Below, piece by piece: positions 1 to 8,525 of a stretch of 32,607 nt of DNA. The notes beneath the pieces are model-generated. The model was not told the origin of the DNA. It was given only the letters and a program-made list of their open reading frames with translations, and ran no database searches. Location: assembly GCA_938002835.1 (NCBI GenBank), contig CALKZS010000190.1, positions 1-32,607 on the forward strand. Reading direction: 5' to 3'. Source of the DNA: an uncultured Dokdonia sp. (GTDB taxonomy: Bacteria; Bacteroidota; Bacteroidia; Flavobacteriales; Flavobacteriaceae). The position numbers and the translations under genes were made by a program. Each line of letters opens with the position of its first letter. The stretch's first letter is position 1.

Positions 1-318
1 TAATGATATCAATAATAATACGGGTATTACTGTGATAATTTCTTTTACAACAGTCCATTTTTCAGGTATAAACCATTTTTTTAGTACGGTCATTATTATT
101 AGATAATAAATTGAATAAACCGTTGCGAAAACTATTCCATAACCAAAAAGGAATAATATTTTGTTATTCATATTGAATTCATAAGTTCCAAACGGTTGAA
201 ATATTATAAGAATAAAAGAAATAGAGAGTCCTATTAAAATTCCCGTTAATACTTGTTTTTTTAATATTGATACTGGGTAAGGTTTTAAAAAAATATTTTG
301 TAGTCTATTTAGTACCAT
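1..318 (-). CDS. LytTR-family transcriptional regulator, N-terminal part only (gene runs off the left edge)
   Basis: An open frame of 106 codons begins with ATG at 318 on the minus strand and is still open at base 1. It starts MVLNRLQNIFLKPYPVS and contains three hydrophobic stretches (about residues 25-43, 52-75 and 95-106). The FLKPYPVS start, the FQPFG motif at the end of the first membrane segment and the EKWTVVKEII stretch after the second hydrophobic region are the pattern I know from flavobacterial membrane-bound LytTR regulators. In these, a multi-pass N-terminal domain precedes a C-terminal LytTR DNA-binding domain. The DNA-binding part would lie outside the window, so the assignment rests on the membrane half only. 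The ATG at 318 is the only sensible start; the IS3 remnant lies just upstream of it. Confidence 0.6.
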   Translation of the reverse strand, partial: MVLNRLQNIFLKPYPVSILKKQVLTGILIGLSISFILIIFQPFGTYEFNMNNKILFLFGYGIVFATVYSIYYLIIMTVLKKWFIPEKWTVVKEIITVIPVLLLISL

Positions 319-386
319 AATTATACTTGATATTACGCTTTTTAATAATTCTAATGTAGTTTTATGCCAGCTGGTAACCTCCTCCC

Positions 387-780
387 TTAAATAGAACCAC
401 TCATATTAAGAAAACCTGAGCTATTTTCATTTGTTAAGATGTATTCATTGGAGGATATATCTCCCAATGAACTATGTGGTCTAAAAGAGTTGTAATCTTC
501 CCTTCAAATATTAAATTTTTCTTGTGCATCATCCATAGATAAGAATCAGTTTACATTTTGAGCATTCATCTCTAAACGAACCATTGAAACTTTCGATAAA
601 CGGGTTATCAGTTGGTTTTGCTGGTCTAGAGATGTCTAATTCTATATTATTCTCACAGACCCACTTATCAAGGACCTTACTTATAAACTCACTTCCATTA
701 TCTATTTTAATACGTTTGGGATTACACTGCTCTTCAAAGGTAATAGTTTCCATCACATTTACCATTTATTACACACTACC
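387..780 (-). pseudogene. IS3-family transposase (orfB) remnant, truncated, frameshifted and with in-frame stops
   Basis: On the minus strand the stretch from 765 down to about 570 encodes the second half of an IS3-type integrase core (rve). It shows the catalytic DNGSEF Asp and the NPFIESFNG Glu about 35 residues later. After RDEC (near 555) the frame shifts; the continuation reads FLSMDDAQEKF, then REDYNSFRPHSSLGDIS, the usual IS3 C-terminus, ending at a TAA at 387-389. This continuation has two TGA codons where Trp is expected (before FLSM and before REDYN). The N-terminal half with the first catalytic Asp is missing, and the dxs stop lies at 794. It is therefore a dead fragment left by an old insertion. 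Terminal inverted repeats could not be recognised, so the boundaries are approximate. Confidence 0.8.
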
Positions 781-793
781 TTTGCCGATTTTT

Positions 794-2578
794 TTATGTC
801 ATTTTTTGAAGTAATTCAAGGATAGCTTGAGTAGAAATTCCAGCTTCGTGTTGTTGCTCTTCAATCGTAGCGTGTTCTATAAAAGTATCTGGAATCCCTA
901 ATACGGTTATTGTAGGCAATAAACTTTTATTTGAAGAAATAGTTGCTTTCGCGAAAGCGTAATCACAAACAGCACTTCCCAATCCACCTATTTTAGAGCC
1001 ATCTTCTATGGTTATGATATGATTATGATGTTGTATGACATCGTCTAATAATTGTGTGTCTAGAGGTTTTAAAAACCCTATATCATATATACTCACAGTT
1101 TTGGTATATTGATCGACTGCTTCTAATACATTTTTAAGGATGCTTCCTAGGCTTATAATAGCGATATCATCCCCTTTTTGAATACACCTTCCTTTTCCTA
1201 TATTGAGTTTTTGAAAAGGTTTTTGCCAGTCTATATGTATGCCTCTACCTCGAGGATATCTAATAGCAATAGGTTTGTTAAGCTCCAGTTGTGCCGTATA
1301 CATTATATTGCGTAATGCTATTTCATCACTAGGAGCATAAATGATAAGATTAGGAATACAATTGAGATAGGCTAGATCATAAACGCCTTGGTGTGTGGCT
1401 CCATCTTGACCTACAAGACCTGCACGATCCAAACAGAAAATAACAGGAAGGTTTTGTAGTGCGACATCGTGTATTACTTGATCATAAGCGCGTTGTAAAA
1501 AGGTAGAGTATATGTTGCAAAAAACAATCATACCCTCTGTAGCAAGACCTGCCGAAAGTGTAACTGCGTGCTGCTCTGCAATGCCTACATCAAAAGCGCG
1601 GTCAGGTATTTCTTCAATCATAAATTTTAAAGAACTACCCGTGGGCATCGCAGGAGTGATGCCTATAATTTTTTCATTTGTTTTGGCTAGTGTTACGATG
1701 GTATGCCCAAAAACATCTTGATATTTTGGAGGCTGGGGAGTCTCACTTTGTGCATTGCGTATACCTGTTTCGGCATCAAATTTTCCTGGTGCGTGATAGG
1801 TAACTTGTTCTTTTTCGGCAAGTGCAAGTCCTTTTCCTTTGGTTGTAATGATGTGTAAAAATTTGGGGCCAGAAATCTCTTTTATGTCTTCTAATGTCTT
1901 TATTAAAAGCGGCACATCGTGACCGTCTACAGGGCCAAAATATTTAAAATTAAGTGCGTCAAAGATATTTTCTTCTCTTGCAGTTCCTTTTTTTACATTG
2001 GTGAGATATTTTTTTAATGCTCCAACACTTGGATCTATACCTATCGCATTATCATTAAGTATCACGAGTAGATTTGTATCTGTTACACCTGCGTGGTTGA
2101 GACCTTCAAATGCCATACCGCTTGCAATAGAAGCATCACCTATTACAGCAATGTGATGTCTATCATTTTCTCCTTTTAATTTTGAAGCCATTGCCATACC
2201 AAGGGCTGCAGAGATAGAGGTGCTACTATGTCCTGTTCCAAAAGTGTCATAAACGCTCTCGTTTCTATTAGGAAAACCACTTAAACCACCTTTTTGTCTA
2301 TTGGTATGGAATGTATCTCGCCTTCCTGTGAGTAATTTGTGCCCATACGCTTGATGACCCACATCCCAAATAAGAGTGTCTGTTGGAGTATTAAAAACAC
2401 GATGCAACGCTACTGTGAGTTCTACAACACCAAGGCTAGCACCTAGGTGCCCTTCTTTTGTAGCCACAATATCAATAATACATTGTCTTAATTCTTGAGT
2501 GAGTAGTGACAATTGATCTTGAGAAAGTGTTCTCAGGTCTTTAGGATCATTAATTTTATCAAGAATATATGTCATCAT
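794..2578 (-). CDS. dxs: 1-deoxy-D-xylulose-5-phosphate synthase
   Basis: DXS is the first enzyme of the MEP isoprenoid pathway. It condenses pyruvate and glyceraldehyde 3-phosphate using thiamine diphosphate. Visible landmarks in order are GHLGASLG with the N-terminal catalytic His (about residue 44), WDVGHQAYGHK, the thiamine-Mg motif GDASIASGMAFE plus NDNAIGID, the IAEQHAVTLSAGLA Glu region of the pyrimidine domain, and DRAGLVGQDGATHQG, which is diagnostic of DXS over transketolase. At 594 residues it is slightly shorter than the roughly 620 of Escherichia coli. The frame is open to an ATG at 2593, but a TAnnTTTG-type -7 element lies at 2583-2590, so the ATG pair at 2578/2575 is preferred. 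A GCTTTCGCGAAAGC palindrome at 945-958 is translated as AFAKA near the C-terminus. It is divergent from tadA with a 51-bp gap. Confidence 0.96.
   Translation of the reverse strand: MMTYILDKINDPKDLRTLSQDQLSLLTQELRQCIIDIVATKEGHLGASLGVVELTVALHRVFNTPTDTLIWDVGHQAYGHKLLTGRRDTFHTNRQKGGLSGFPNRNESVYDTFGTGHSSTSISAALGMAMASKLKGENDRHHIAVIGDASIASGMAFEGLNHAGVTDTNLLVILNDNAIGIDPSVGALKKYLTNVKKGTAREENIFDALNFKYFGPVDGHDVPLLIKTLEDIKEISGPKFLHIITTKGKGLALAEKEQVTYHAPGKFDAETGIRNAQSETPQPPKYQDVFGHTIVTLAKTNEKIIGITPAMPTGSSLKFMIEEIPDRAFDVGIAEQHAVTLSAGLATEGMIVFCNIYSTFLQRAYDQVIHDVALQNLPVIFCLDRAGLVGQDGATHQGVYDLAYLNCIPNLIIYAPSDEIALRNIMYTAQLELNKPIAIRYPRGRGIHIDWQKPFQKLNIGKGRCIQKGDDIAIISLGSILKNVLEAVDQYTKTVSIYDIGFLKPLDTQLLDDVIQHHNHIITIEDGSKIGGLGSAVCDYAFAKATISSNKSLLPTITVLGIPDTFIEHATIEEQQHEAGISTQAILELLQKMT
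945..958. repeat. Palindrome GCTTTCGCGAAAGC, copy 1 (inside dxs)
   Basis: Perfect 14-bp palindrome, read in frame as AFAKA in the C-terminal domain of DXS. Confidence 0.95.
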
Positions 2579-2582
2579 ACTA

Positions 2583-2590
2583 CAAAGGTA
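2583..2590 (-). promoter_or_regulatory. Possible -7 promoter element of dxs (TACCTTTG)
   Basis: The minus strand reads TACCTTTG, matching the Bacteroidota -7 consensus TAnnTTTG. Transcription would start about 5-8 bases downstream, at or just before the ATG at 2578, which implies an almost leaderless mRNA and argues against the upstream ATG at 2593. A convincing TTG -33 element at the right spacing was not clear, so this is tentative. Confidence 0.35.
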
Positions 2591-2629
2591 CACCTTGAAT
2601 CTGTATTTTTATGACAACAAATAACTGTT

Positions 2630-3079
2630 ATGATTGAGCCTTACGACGATACTTATTTTATGAAAAAAGCTTTGCAAGAAGCTCAAAGAGCCTTTGATCA
2701 AGGAGAAATTCCTGTGGGTGCTGTTATTGTTATAGACAATACTATTATTGCAAGAGCACACAATCTCACAGAGCGGCTTACAGATGTCACAGCCCACGCC
2801 GAAATGCAGGCCATCACAAGTGCTTCTAATTATATAGGAGGCAAATATCTCAAGCAATGCACATTATATATAACCTTAGAGCCTTGCCAGATGTGTGCAG
2901 GGGCTTTATACTGGAGCCAGATAGGACGTATTGTATATGGTGCTAAAGATTTACAACGGGGTTATGACGTGATGGGTACAACATTACATCCTAAGACAAA
3001 AATAGAAAGCGGGATACTCTCTCAAGAATGTGAGCGTATGATGAAACGCTTTTTTGTAGACAAACGTAAACTTAATTAG
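2630..3079 (+). CDS. tadA: tRNA-specific adenosine-34 deaminase / nucleoside deaminase
   Basis: TadA converts adenosine to inosine at the wobble position of tRNA-Arg. The 149-residue protein has the full zinc cytidine-deaminase signature: TAHAEMQAI with His56 (zinc) and Glu58 (proton shuttle), and LEPCQMCAGAL with Cys86 and Cys89 (zinc). GEIPVGAVIV near residue 25 is the usual TadA beta-strand. The C-terminal helix ending ECERMMKRFFVDKRK matches TadA-like proteins. Length is normal. Paralogous nucleoside deaminases such as guanine deaminase share the motifs, so substrate identity is inferred from overall resemblance. The ATG at 2630 gives the expected N-terminus (DDTYFMKKALQEA). It is divergent from dxs. 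Confidence 0.88.
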   Translation: MIEPYDDTYFMKKALQEAQRAFDQGEIPVGAVIVIDNTIIARAHNLTERLTDVTAHAEMQAITSASNYIGGKYLKQCTLYITLEPCQMCAGALYWSQIGRIVYGAKDLQRGYDVMGTTLHPKTKIESGILSQECERMMKRFFVDKRKLN

Positions 3080-3108
3080 GAGATAAGGTTTTACCGTCTT
3101 ATTTAATA

Positions 3109-3873
3109 TTAGGGCTGCTTCTCACTCAAGTATTTCCAATATCTCTTAGGTACGTGTTGTAAATGTAATCGCATATTTTTACGAGAAGGGATATTAGTAC
3201 TTTTAAAATAATTTTTCCAAAGTTCTTGGTACACTAGCTCGTCTTCTGTAAAGTAAAGAGAGGCAGCACTATCTGTATTTACATCTTTTGAGATTTTGAG
3301 TTGTATATAATCTATTTTTTCAGTGTCATAGTAAACTCCATATTTTCTTTGTAGATCATAAATGAGCCATTGTTGGTCTGCATAGCGTTTTTTAAAGTGT
3401 ATAGCGTTAAGAGGTAGTACATTATAGTCTGGTTCTATAGTAGCAAAAAAGATATTATCTTTTGTTTTTCTAAAGCGTACAAAAGCATCCATTCTATGCT
3501 TTTCACGTTGTACTTTTTTGACAATTTTACTCAATTTTAATACTGTTGGATCTGCAAAATCTGTAGTTATATTATTACCAGCAAAACCTTGAGTAATGAT
3601 CTCTAGTAATATGGTTTCAATACCAGATTCTTCACTTAAAAAACCTTTGTAAATAGATAAAGATGCATTTGACCCTAGTTTAGTCTGTATACCTTTCCAA
3701 ACCCGATCTGCCTTACGTTCGTCAGTACAAACGGTATATGTATTATCAAAAAAGGTCTCTTGAACTTGATTCTCTTTAATAAACTCAATAGCAGACGCTT
3801 TTTGTTCATAATAGTCAAACACACCCGTAAGGAATCCTTCAAAACTACCGTCATAGATGTATTGTATTATCAT
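3109..3873 (-). CDS. TIGR03915/DUF4130-type DNA-metabolism protein, partner of the radical SAM protein at 12624
   Basis: This 254-residue soluble protein has the characteristic start IIQYIYDGSFEGFLTGVFD and the characteristic end HVPKRYWKYLSEKQ of the family known as SAM-linked probable DNA metabolism protein (TIGR03915, C-terminal DUF4130). Between them lie a Lys/Arg-rich helix (VKKVQREKHRMDAFVRFRKT, about residues 117-136) and FFATIEPDYNVLPLNAIHFKKRYADQQWLIYD, both typical of the family. Some relatives carry a fused uracil-DNA-glycosylase-like domain; none is visible here. The family is normally encoded next to a TIGR03916 radical SAM/HhH protein. Here that protein lies about 8.7 kb away on the other strand. 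Reaction and substrate are not known to me. It is convergent with tadA (29-bp gap). Confidence 0.82.
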   Translation of the reverse strand: MIIQYIYDGSFEGFLTGVFDYYEQKASAIEFIKENQVQETFFDNTYTVCTDERKADRVWKGIQTKLGSNASLSIYKGFLSEESGIETILLEIITQGFAGNNITTDFADPTVLKLSKIVKKVQREKHRMDAFVRFRKTKDNIFFATIEPDYNVLPLNAIHFKKRYADQQWLIYDLQRKYGVYYDTEKIDYIQLKISKDVNTDSAASLYFTEDELVYQELWKNYFKSTNIPSRKNMRLHLQHVPKRYWKYLSEKQP

Positions 3874-4036
3874 ATCAGAGGTAACACTATTTTAGTGTGT
3901 ATAAAGTTAAGGTATTGTAGTAAAATGACTCTCAATGATCTTGCAAATAATTGTCTGTATAAATGGAAGTAATAGCTAAGAATTTTAAGTATATTGCTTT
4001 TAAATAAGAGATAGAGTAGTTGTAGTTTTATATGTA

Positions 4037-4058
4037 TTATGCTTTCGCGAAAGCATAA
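4037..4058. repeat. Palindrome GCTTTCGCGAAAGC, copy 2 (intergenic, 22-bp extended)
   Basis: The core is at 4041-4054; symmetry extends by four bases on each side (TTAT/ATAA) to a perfect 22-bp palindrome in the divergent gap before the GT-C gene. Confidence 0.95.
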
Positions 4059-4117
4059 AAATGACACTTTGATTAAGATCACATCTAGTAGATTAATAAA
4101 CTTTTAAACACAATACA

Positions 4118-5551
4118 TTGTTCTTCATACATTCTCTAAAACAGCAAAAAACAACACTACTATTAATCCTGCTTGCAGCATTAGGATATTGGTTTTTTGC
4201 ATATGAATTAGAGCGGAGTAATTTTTCATTACTCATTTCTTTATATGGTTTACTTGCAGGAATATGTTATCTCATTGTTCAAAAAGGAAAGGCAAATTTT
4301 TGGTTTTTAGCAGGAGTAGCCATTTTAATACGTCTCATTTTTTTGCCTGTAGTTCCTAATCTGTCTCAAGATTTTTATAGGTTTATTTGGGATGGTAGAA
4401 TGCTAGCTCAGGGTTTAAACCCTTACCTCACGAGACCTCAGGATTATATAGAAGCAGGTGATTTTTCTATAGTAGCTCAAGCGCAACAGTTATATGAAGG
4501 AATGGGCACACTCAATGGAAGTCACTTTACAAACTACCCGCCTGTAAATCAATTAGTCTTTGTAATTGCAGGGTTTTTATCAGGAAAAAACGTGATAGGC
4601 GGAATGGTTATCCTACGACTATCGATTATTCTTGCAGATGTAGGAACCATTATTTATGGTAAAAAACTTCTTCAAAAAATGGGACTTCCTAATTATCATA
4701 TATTCTGGTATGCACTCAACCCGTTTATTATTATTGAGATGACGGGCAACCTTCACTTTGAATCTGTGATGTTGTTTTTTGTCGTCTGGTCATTGTATTT
4801 ATTAAGTCAAAAAAGGTGGATTTTAAGTGCTGTTATTTTTGCATTATCGATCTCTACAAAATTATTGCCACTTCTGTTATTGCCTCTTTTTATGCAATAC
4901 TTTTTATCTCAAGGTAATGACAATACTACTCATTTTAGAAGTTCATATCCTTTTAAAGTACGCTTTCAAAAAATGCTATCTAATTTACCAAAACTTGTGT
5001 ACTTCTATCTTATTGTTTTAGGTGTGATGGCACTTACTTTTATTCCTTTTGTGACAGGAGATTTTGCAGATAATTTTGGAGCTTCTATCGCACTATGGTT
5101 TAAAAAATTTGAGTTCAATGCTAGTATTTACTATATCATACGATATATAGGTTTTCAAACAATCGGGTGGAATATCATAGAAGATGTAGGTCCTTTGTTA
5201 CCCAAAATTGTAGTGGTGCTTATTGTACTCATTGCATTTATAAGGACTAATAGATCTATGCAACAAATGATCTCAGGAATGCTCATTGCTATTTTCTTTT
5301 ATTTCTTACTATCTACCACAGTACACCCTTGGTATGTGGCAACACCTTTGTTGTTATGTGTCTTTACAAAATATCGTTTTCCTTTGGTGTGGAGTATGAC
5401 TATAATGCTTAGTTACTCTGCTTATACAGTAAATGGTTTTCAAGAAAACTTGTGGTTTGTCGCAGCCGAATATATAATTGTAGTAAGCTTCTTTATTTGG
5501 GAGGTTTTCTGGAAGAAAGATAACTTTACTGCTCCACTAAAAATAGACTAG
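4118..5551 (+). CDS. GT-C family integral membrane glycosyltransferase (mannosyltransferase-like)
   Basis: The 477-residue protein has about ten or more hydrophobic segments across its length. After the first segments comes the loop SQDFYRFIWDGRMLAQGLNPY (about residues 87-107), the acidic first-loop signature of polyprenyl-phosphate-sugar-dependent GT-C transferases of the MptB/DUF2029 (GT87-like) type. A late STTVHPWYVATPLLL segment is also typical. It probably moves mannose or another sugar from a lipid-linked donor to an envelope acceptor on the periplasmic face. The donor is not determined by the sequence. The start is a TTG at 4118; no ATG occurs in frame before MLAQG, deep inside the protein. 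The last 26 bp overlap the convergent GT39 gene. manA, which could supply mannose, lies 21 kb away. Confidence 0.75.
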   Translation: MFFIHSLKQQKTTLLLILLAALGYWFFAYELERSNFSLLISLYGLLAGICYLIVQKGKANFWFLAGVAILIRLIFLPVVPNLSQDFYRFIWDGRMLAQGLNPYLTRPQDYIEAGDFSIVAQAQQLYEGMGTLNGSHFTNYPPVNQLVFVIAGFLSGKNVIGGMVILRLSIILADVGTIIYGKKLLQKMGLPNYHIFWYALNPFIIIEMTGNLHFESVMLFFVVWSLYLLSQKRWILSAVIFALSISTKLLPLLLLPLFMQYFLSQGNDNTTHFRSSYPFKVRFQKMLSNLPKLVYFYLIVLGVMALTFIPFVTGDFADNFGASIALWFKKFEFNASIYYIIRYIGFQTIGWNIIEDVGPLLPKIVVVLIVLIAFIRTNRSMQQMISGMLIAIFFYFLLSTTVHPWYVATPLLLCVFTKYRFPLVWSMTIMLSYSAYTVNGFQENLWFVAAEYIIVVSFFIWEVFWKKDNFTAPLKID

Positions 5552-7193
5552 CTATTTTTCTGCTTCGGTGTCTTTTGTTTTCTTTAGCTACGTTATTAAT
5601 GTCTATGGTAAAGAGGTATCTTGTCTTTGCCTTAGGAAACATTTTTTCGATATTGAGACTATCTTTTAATATAGAAAGAGTATAAAACTTTTGATCATTA
5701 GGAGTTGTTAGAACACTGTCTTTGTAGATGTAAGGAATCTTATCTCCATATTCCCAAACAATCTCAATGGCATTTTGACTAAGGCTATAGACAGGATAAT
5801 CCTTGAGTTCTTTTAACTTTTCTATAGAGTAAGTAACCTCTTTGTTGTTATCCATAAGTATTGTCTTATTGGTATGGGTAATCGTAGTAAGATATTTTGA
5901 GTAAACATTAAGACTAATATTTACTAATAGAATAAAGCATCCTAAAATAACTATAACTATTGTTTGTATAGTTCCTTTTTTAAGTTGTACTATGAGATAA
6001 CCACTAAGCACAACAATTAATAAAAGAGGCAAAATATCTAATATGTTGAGATATGATGTGTTGTACCCTAAAACAATACCACTAACACTTGCGACGAGTA
6101 AAACTATAGCGATCAAACCAAAATTTAAATATACAGGTAGTCGTTCACGTCTATCTTTCAGGGTTTTAAATGACCGAATGATATATTCTAAATAAAACCC
6201 AATATTTAAAGCAAGAGGTATTAAAACAGGCATTAAATAGCGAGATTTTTTTTCTGGTATTATAGATAGTAATATGACAGCAATGAACACCCAGAGTAAT
6301 GTAAACTGATAAGCCTTAAGGTTTATAACTCGAGACTTCATATATGGATATAGAAGACTTATAAAGGCAGGTATTGTCCAGACACCAGATTGTGTAAAGA
6401 AACTCCAGTAATAATAAAACGGTCGTACATTATAACCAGTCCAGTTGTTTGTTTCTTCATTAGTAATACGAGAAAATGTTTCAAAATCTACAAGTCTCAC
6501 ATAAAAATACCAAGAAAACCCAATGGCTAGTCCAATAATCAAGCTAGTAGAAAACGAGAGCCATTTTTTGGTATGTGTATCTTTTCTGTAATGAATAATG
6601 TATGCAATAATAAAAGGTAAGAAGAGTGCATATATAGAGACAGGACCTTTACTCAAAACAGACATAGCAATAAAGAGAGCAGCAAAAATCCATTGATAAA
6701 CAGCTATTTTTTTATGCTGAGTTTGCAGTATGCTAAAAATAAAATAAATACCAGACAGCATTAATGCGTGAGTATAAATATCTGAAGGTGCTTCAAAAAC
6801 AATAGTCACAATATATAGAGAAGTTATTGCGACAAGGCTATTGATAAAGCTGTGTAGTTTAGTAAGGTCTAGCTTTCGCGAAAGCATAAAAACCATTACC
6901 CCCAATAACATTAACATCACGACTCCTGGAAATCGCATTGCCCATACATTTTGAGCACCAAATAGTCCACCCATTGAGGCAGCAAACCAAGTAGGAAGTG
7001 GAGGTTTCTCATAACGCGCATCACCATTCATTGTGGTAAGTATCCAGTTGCCGTCAGTGAGCATTTCTCTAGCAGTAATAAAATTGCGAGCTTCCATTAT
7101 AGAAACTTCCATAACGCCTAGAAAAGGAAGGAGCATTAATGCTGCTGCAAGAATAATAGTGAGTATAGGATATTTTTCTATAATCTTAATCAA
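5526..7193 (-). CDS. ArnT-like GT39-family membrane glycosyltransferase
   Basis: The 555-residue polytopic protein begins with a membrane segment followed by MEVSIMEARNFITAREML and then ARYEKPPLPTW (about residues 60-70). Those are the two periplasmic-loop signatures of ArnT/PMT-type transferases, which carry a catalytic acidic residue. About a dozen hydrophobic segments follow, then a soluble C-terminal domain of roughly 120 residues. Such enzymes take a sugar from an undecaprenyl-phosphate carrier and attach it to lipid A, a glycan or protein. It is the last gene of an overlapping operon (GT2 - LAB_N - GT39), with a 4-bp ATGA overlap with the gene before it. The palindrome at 6872 is read as LSRK within a membrane-proximal loop. 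The acceptor is unknown; calling it lipid A modification would be inference. Confidence 0.82.
   Translation of the reverse strand: MIKIIEKYPILTIILAAALMLLPFLGVMEVSIMEARNFITAREMLTDGNWILTTMNGDARYEKPPLPTWFAASMGGLFGAQNVWAMRFPGVVMLMLLGVMVFMLSRKLDLTKLHSFINSLVAITSLYIVTIVFEAPSDIYTHALMLSGIYFIFSILQTQHKKIAVYQWIFAALFIAMSVLSKGPVSIYALFLPFIIAYIIHYRKDTHTKKWLSFSTSLIIGLAIGFSWYFYVRLVDFETFSRITNEETNNWTGYNVRPFYYYWSFFTQSGVWTIPAFISLLYPYMKSRVINLKAYQFTLLWVFIAVILLSIIPEKKSRYLMPVLIPLALNIGFYLEYIIRSFKTLKDRRERLPVYLNFGLIAIVLLVASVSGIVLGYNTSYLNILDILPLLLIVVLSGYLIVQLKKGTIQTIVIVILGCFILLVNISLNVYSKYLTTITHTNKTILMDNNKEVTYSIEKLKELKDYPVYSLSQNAIEIVWEYGDKIPYIYKDSVLTTPNDQKFYTLSILKDSLNIEKMFPKAKTRYLFTIDINNVAKENKRHRSRKIASLFLVEQ
6872..6885. 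repeat. Palindrome GCTTTCGCGAAAGC, copy 3 (inside the GT39 gene)
   Basis: Perfect 14-bp core, read in frame as LSRK. Confidence 0.95.
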
Positions 7194-7807
7194 ACTTTTG
7201 ATTTATAATAAAGATAAATATTACGAGCATAAATAAAAGACCCTAAACCATAAGACAATACCATTAGATAATCTATACGATAAAAGAAGTATATGAGCGA
7301 AAGCAAACCTCCAATAAATGAAATGATCCAAAACCCAAGAGGTAGTGTTGCTTGTTTATTTTTTTCGGCATAGATCCATTGGTAAATAAATCGCAGCGTA
7401 AAAACTATTTGAGCAATAATACCAAGACCAAGTAACCATACAGGCATTTCGTCTTTAGAAAATAATGCAAAAAAATTAAACTCTCCATAAACATATCCAT
7501 ACATAATGATAGCTATGGGAATTGCAATAATGAGAAACTTAGACCAGTGAGGTAACAATTTCCATTGTTTCTGTATTTGTAAATTGCGTATATATATAAT
7601 ATATGCTAGTATTTGACCTAGCATTAAAGGAAAATCTGTGCGCACATATCCATAAATAAAAAGCACAAAAGATCCAGAAAGACTTAGCCACCAAAAGGTA
7701 ATAGGTGTAATTACTTTTTTGTTTTTTTCAGAAAGTAACCACTGTGATAGCATACGAGATCCAAAAAGGATTTGAGCTAGCAATGCGATGAGTGAGAATT
7801 TATCCAC
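7190..7807 (-). CDS. Membrane protein with two tandem LAB_N (lipid A biosynthesis N-terminal-like) repeats
   Basis: This 205-residue protein is almost entirely hydrophobic, with six predicted helices arranged as an internal duplication. Repeat one (about 5-75) has FGSRMLSQWLLSEKNKK, then TPITFWWLSLSGS. Repeat two (about 110-185) has FTLRFIYQWIYAEKNKQ, then LPLGFWIISFIGG. This is the LAB_N domain found at the N-terminus of some LpxB proteins and as a free-standing protein. As I recall, Pfam groups it with the MtN3/PQ-loop transporter-like clan, which would fit a lipid-carrier or sugar translocation role. The gene overlaps the GT2 gene by 8 bp and the GT39 gene by 4 bp, so its product probably acts between the carrier-charging and transfer steps. 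That role is inference. Confidence 0.8.
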   Translation of the reverse strand: MDKFSLIALLAQILFGSRMLSQWLLSEKNKKVITPITFWWLSLSGSFVLFIYGYVRTDFPLMLGQILAYIIYIRNLQIQKQWKLLPHWSKFLIIAIPIAIIMYGYVYGEFNFFALFSKDEMPVWLLGLGIIAQIVFTLRFIYQWIYAEKNKQATLPLGFWIISFIGGLLSLIYFFYRIDYLMVLSYGLGSFIYARNIYLYYKSKV

Positions 7808-8519
7808 GACTGGAAGAATCTACAGTATAATTAATATATTTTTTTTTCATCCAGAGGTATGCAAAGCAATCTACAAGAGGTCCCAAAAGTCTGTTCCAAA
7901 CTCCAAATTTTGGCGAGCCAGCCACACGCGGAAAATGTTGTACAGGTATCTGAGTTACTTTGCCATTTTGCAGTAATATCATTGCGGGTAAAAACCTGTG
8001 CAAACCTCTAAACATAGGAATGCGTTGTGCAAATTCTGTTTTTATAATTTTTAAAGGACAACCTGTGTCATCCATACCGTCGTGAGTAAAAGAACGACGT
8101 ATCTTGTTTGCAATCGTAGAAGACATATTTTTTACAAAACTATCTTTTCTATTTGTTCTCACACCTGTTACTAAATCATAGGTGTCTATATGTTCTAGTA
8201 AGATATTAAAATCTTCTGGGGCGGTTTGCAAATCACTATCTATATACCCCACAAGCTCAGTATCTGTATAGTCAAATCCTGCTTTTATAGCAGCACTTAA
8301 TCCACAATTTTTTGAGAATGATATATATTCAAAATGGGCATTTTGATCACAAATGGAGGTAATCATCTCTAAACTTTTATCGCTAGATCCATCATTTACA
8401 AAAAGCACTTTTGAAGGCGCTTTTGCAATAGTAAAATAAGTGTTAAATACCTTTTCAACGCGAGCAAGATTTTCTTGCTCATTATATACAGGAACAACAA
8501 TCGTTAGACGATATTCCAT
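7800..8519 (-). CDS. GT2-family polyprenyl-phosphate glycosyltransferase (ArnC/DPM1-like)
   Basis: The 239-residue protein has a standard GT-A fold signature: IVVPVYNEQENL (residues 7-18), FVNDGSSDKSLE (40-51), NCGLSAAIKAGFDY and the metal-binding DSD triad at 94-96 in YIDSDLQTAPEDF. This fits enzymes that charge undecaprenyl phosphate with a sugar from an NDP donor. Unlike ArnC or GtrB it lacks the pair of C-terminal membrane helices, so it is either peripheral or relies on the downstream LAB_N protein. It is the first gene of the three-gene overlapping operon. FRGLHRFLPAMILLQNGKVTQIPVQHFPR in the C-terminal half is the usual acceptor-side signature of this subfamily. Confidence 0.85.
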   Translation of the reverse strand: MEYRLTIVVPVYNEQENLARVEKVFNTYFTIAKAPSKVLFVNDGSSDKSLEMITSICDQNAHFEYISFSKNCGLSAAIKAGFDYTDTELVGYIDSDLQTAPEDFNILLEHIDTYDLVTGVRTNRKDSFVKNMSSTIANKIRRSFTHDGMDDTGCPLKIIKTEFAQRIPMFRGLHRFLPAMILLQNGKVTQIPVQHFPRVAGSPKFGVWNRLLGPLVDCFAYLWMKKKYINYTVDSSSRG

Positions 8520-8525
8520 AGGTGT

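Noticed and set aside
584-814. Open frame on the plus strand, 76 codons
   Set aside because: It is the antisense of the IS3 transposase remnant and has no family features.
2609-2857. Minus-strand 82-codon frame over tadA
   Set aside because: Antisense shadow of a clear tadA gene.
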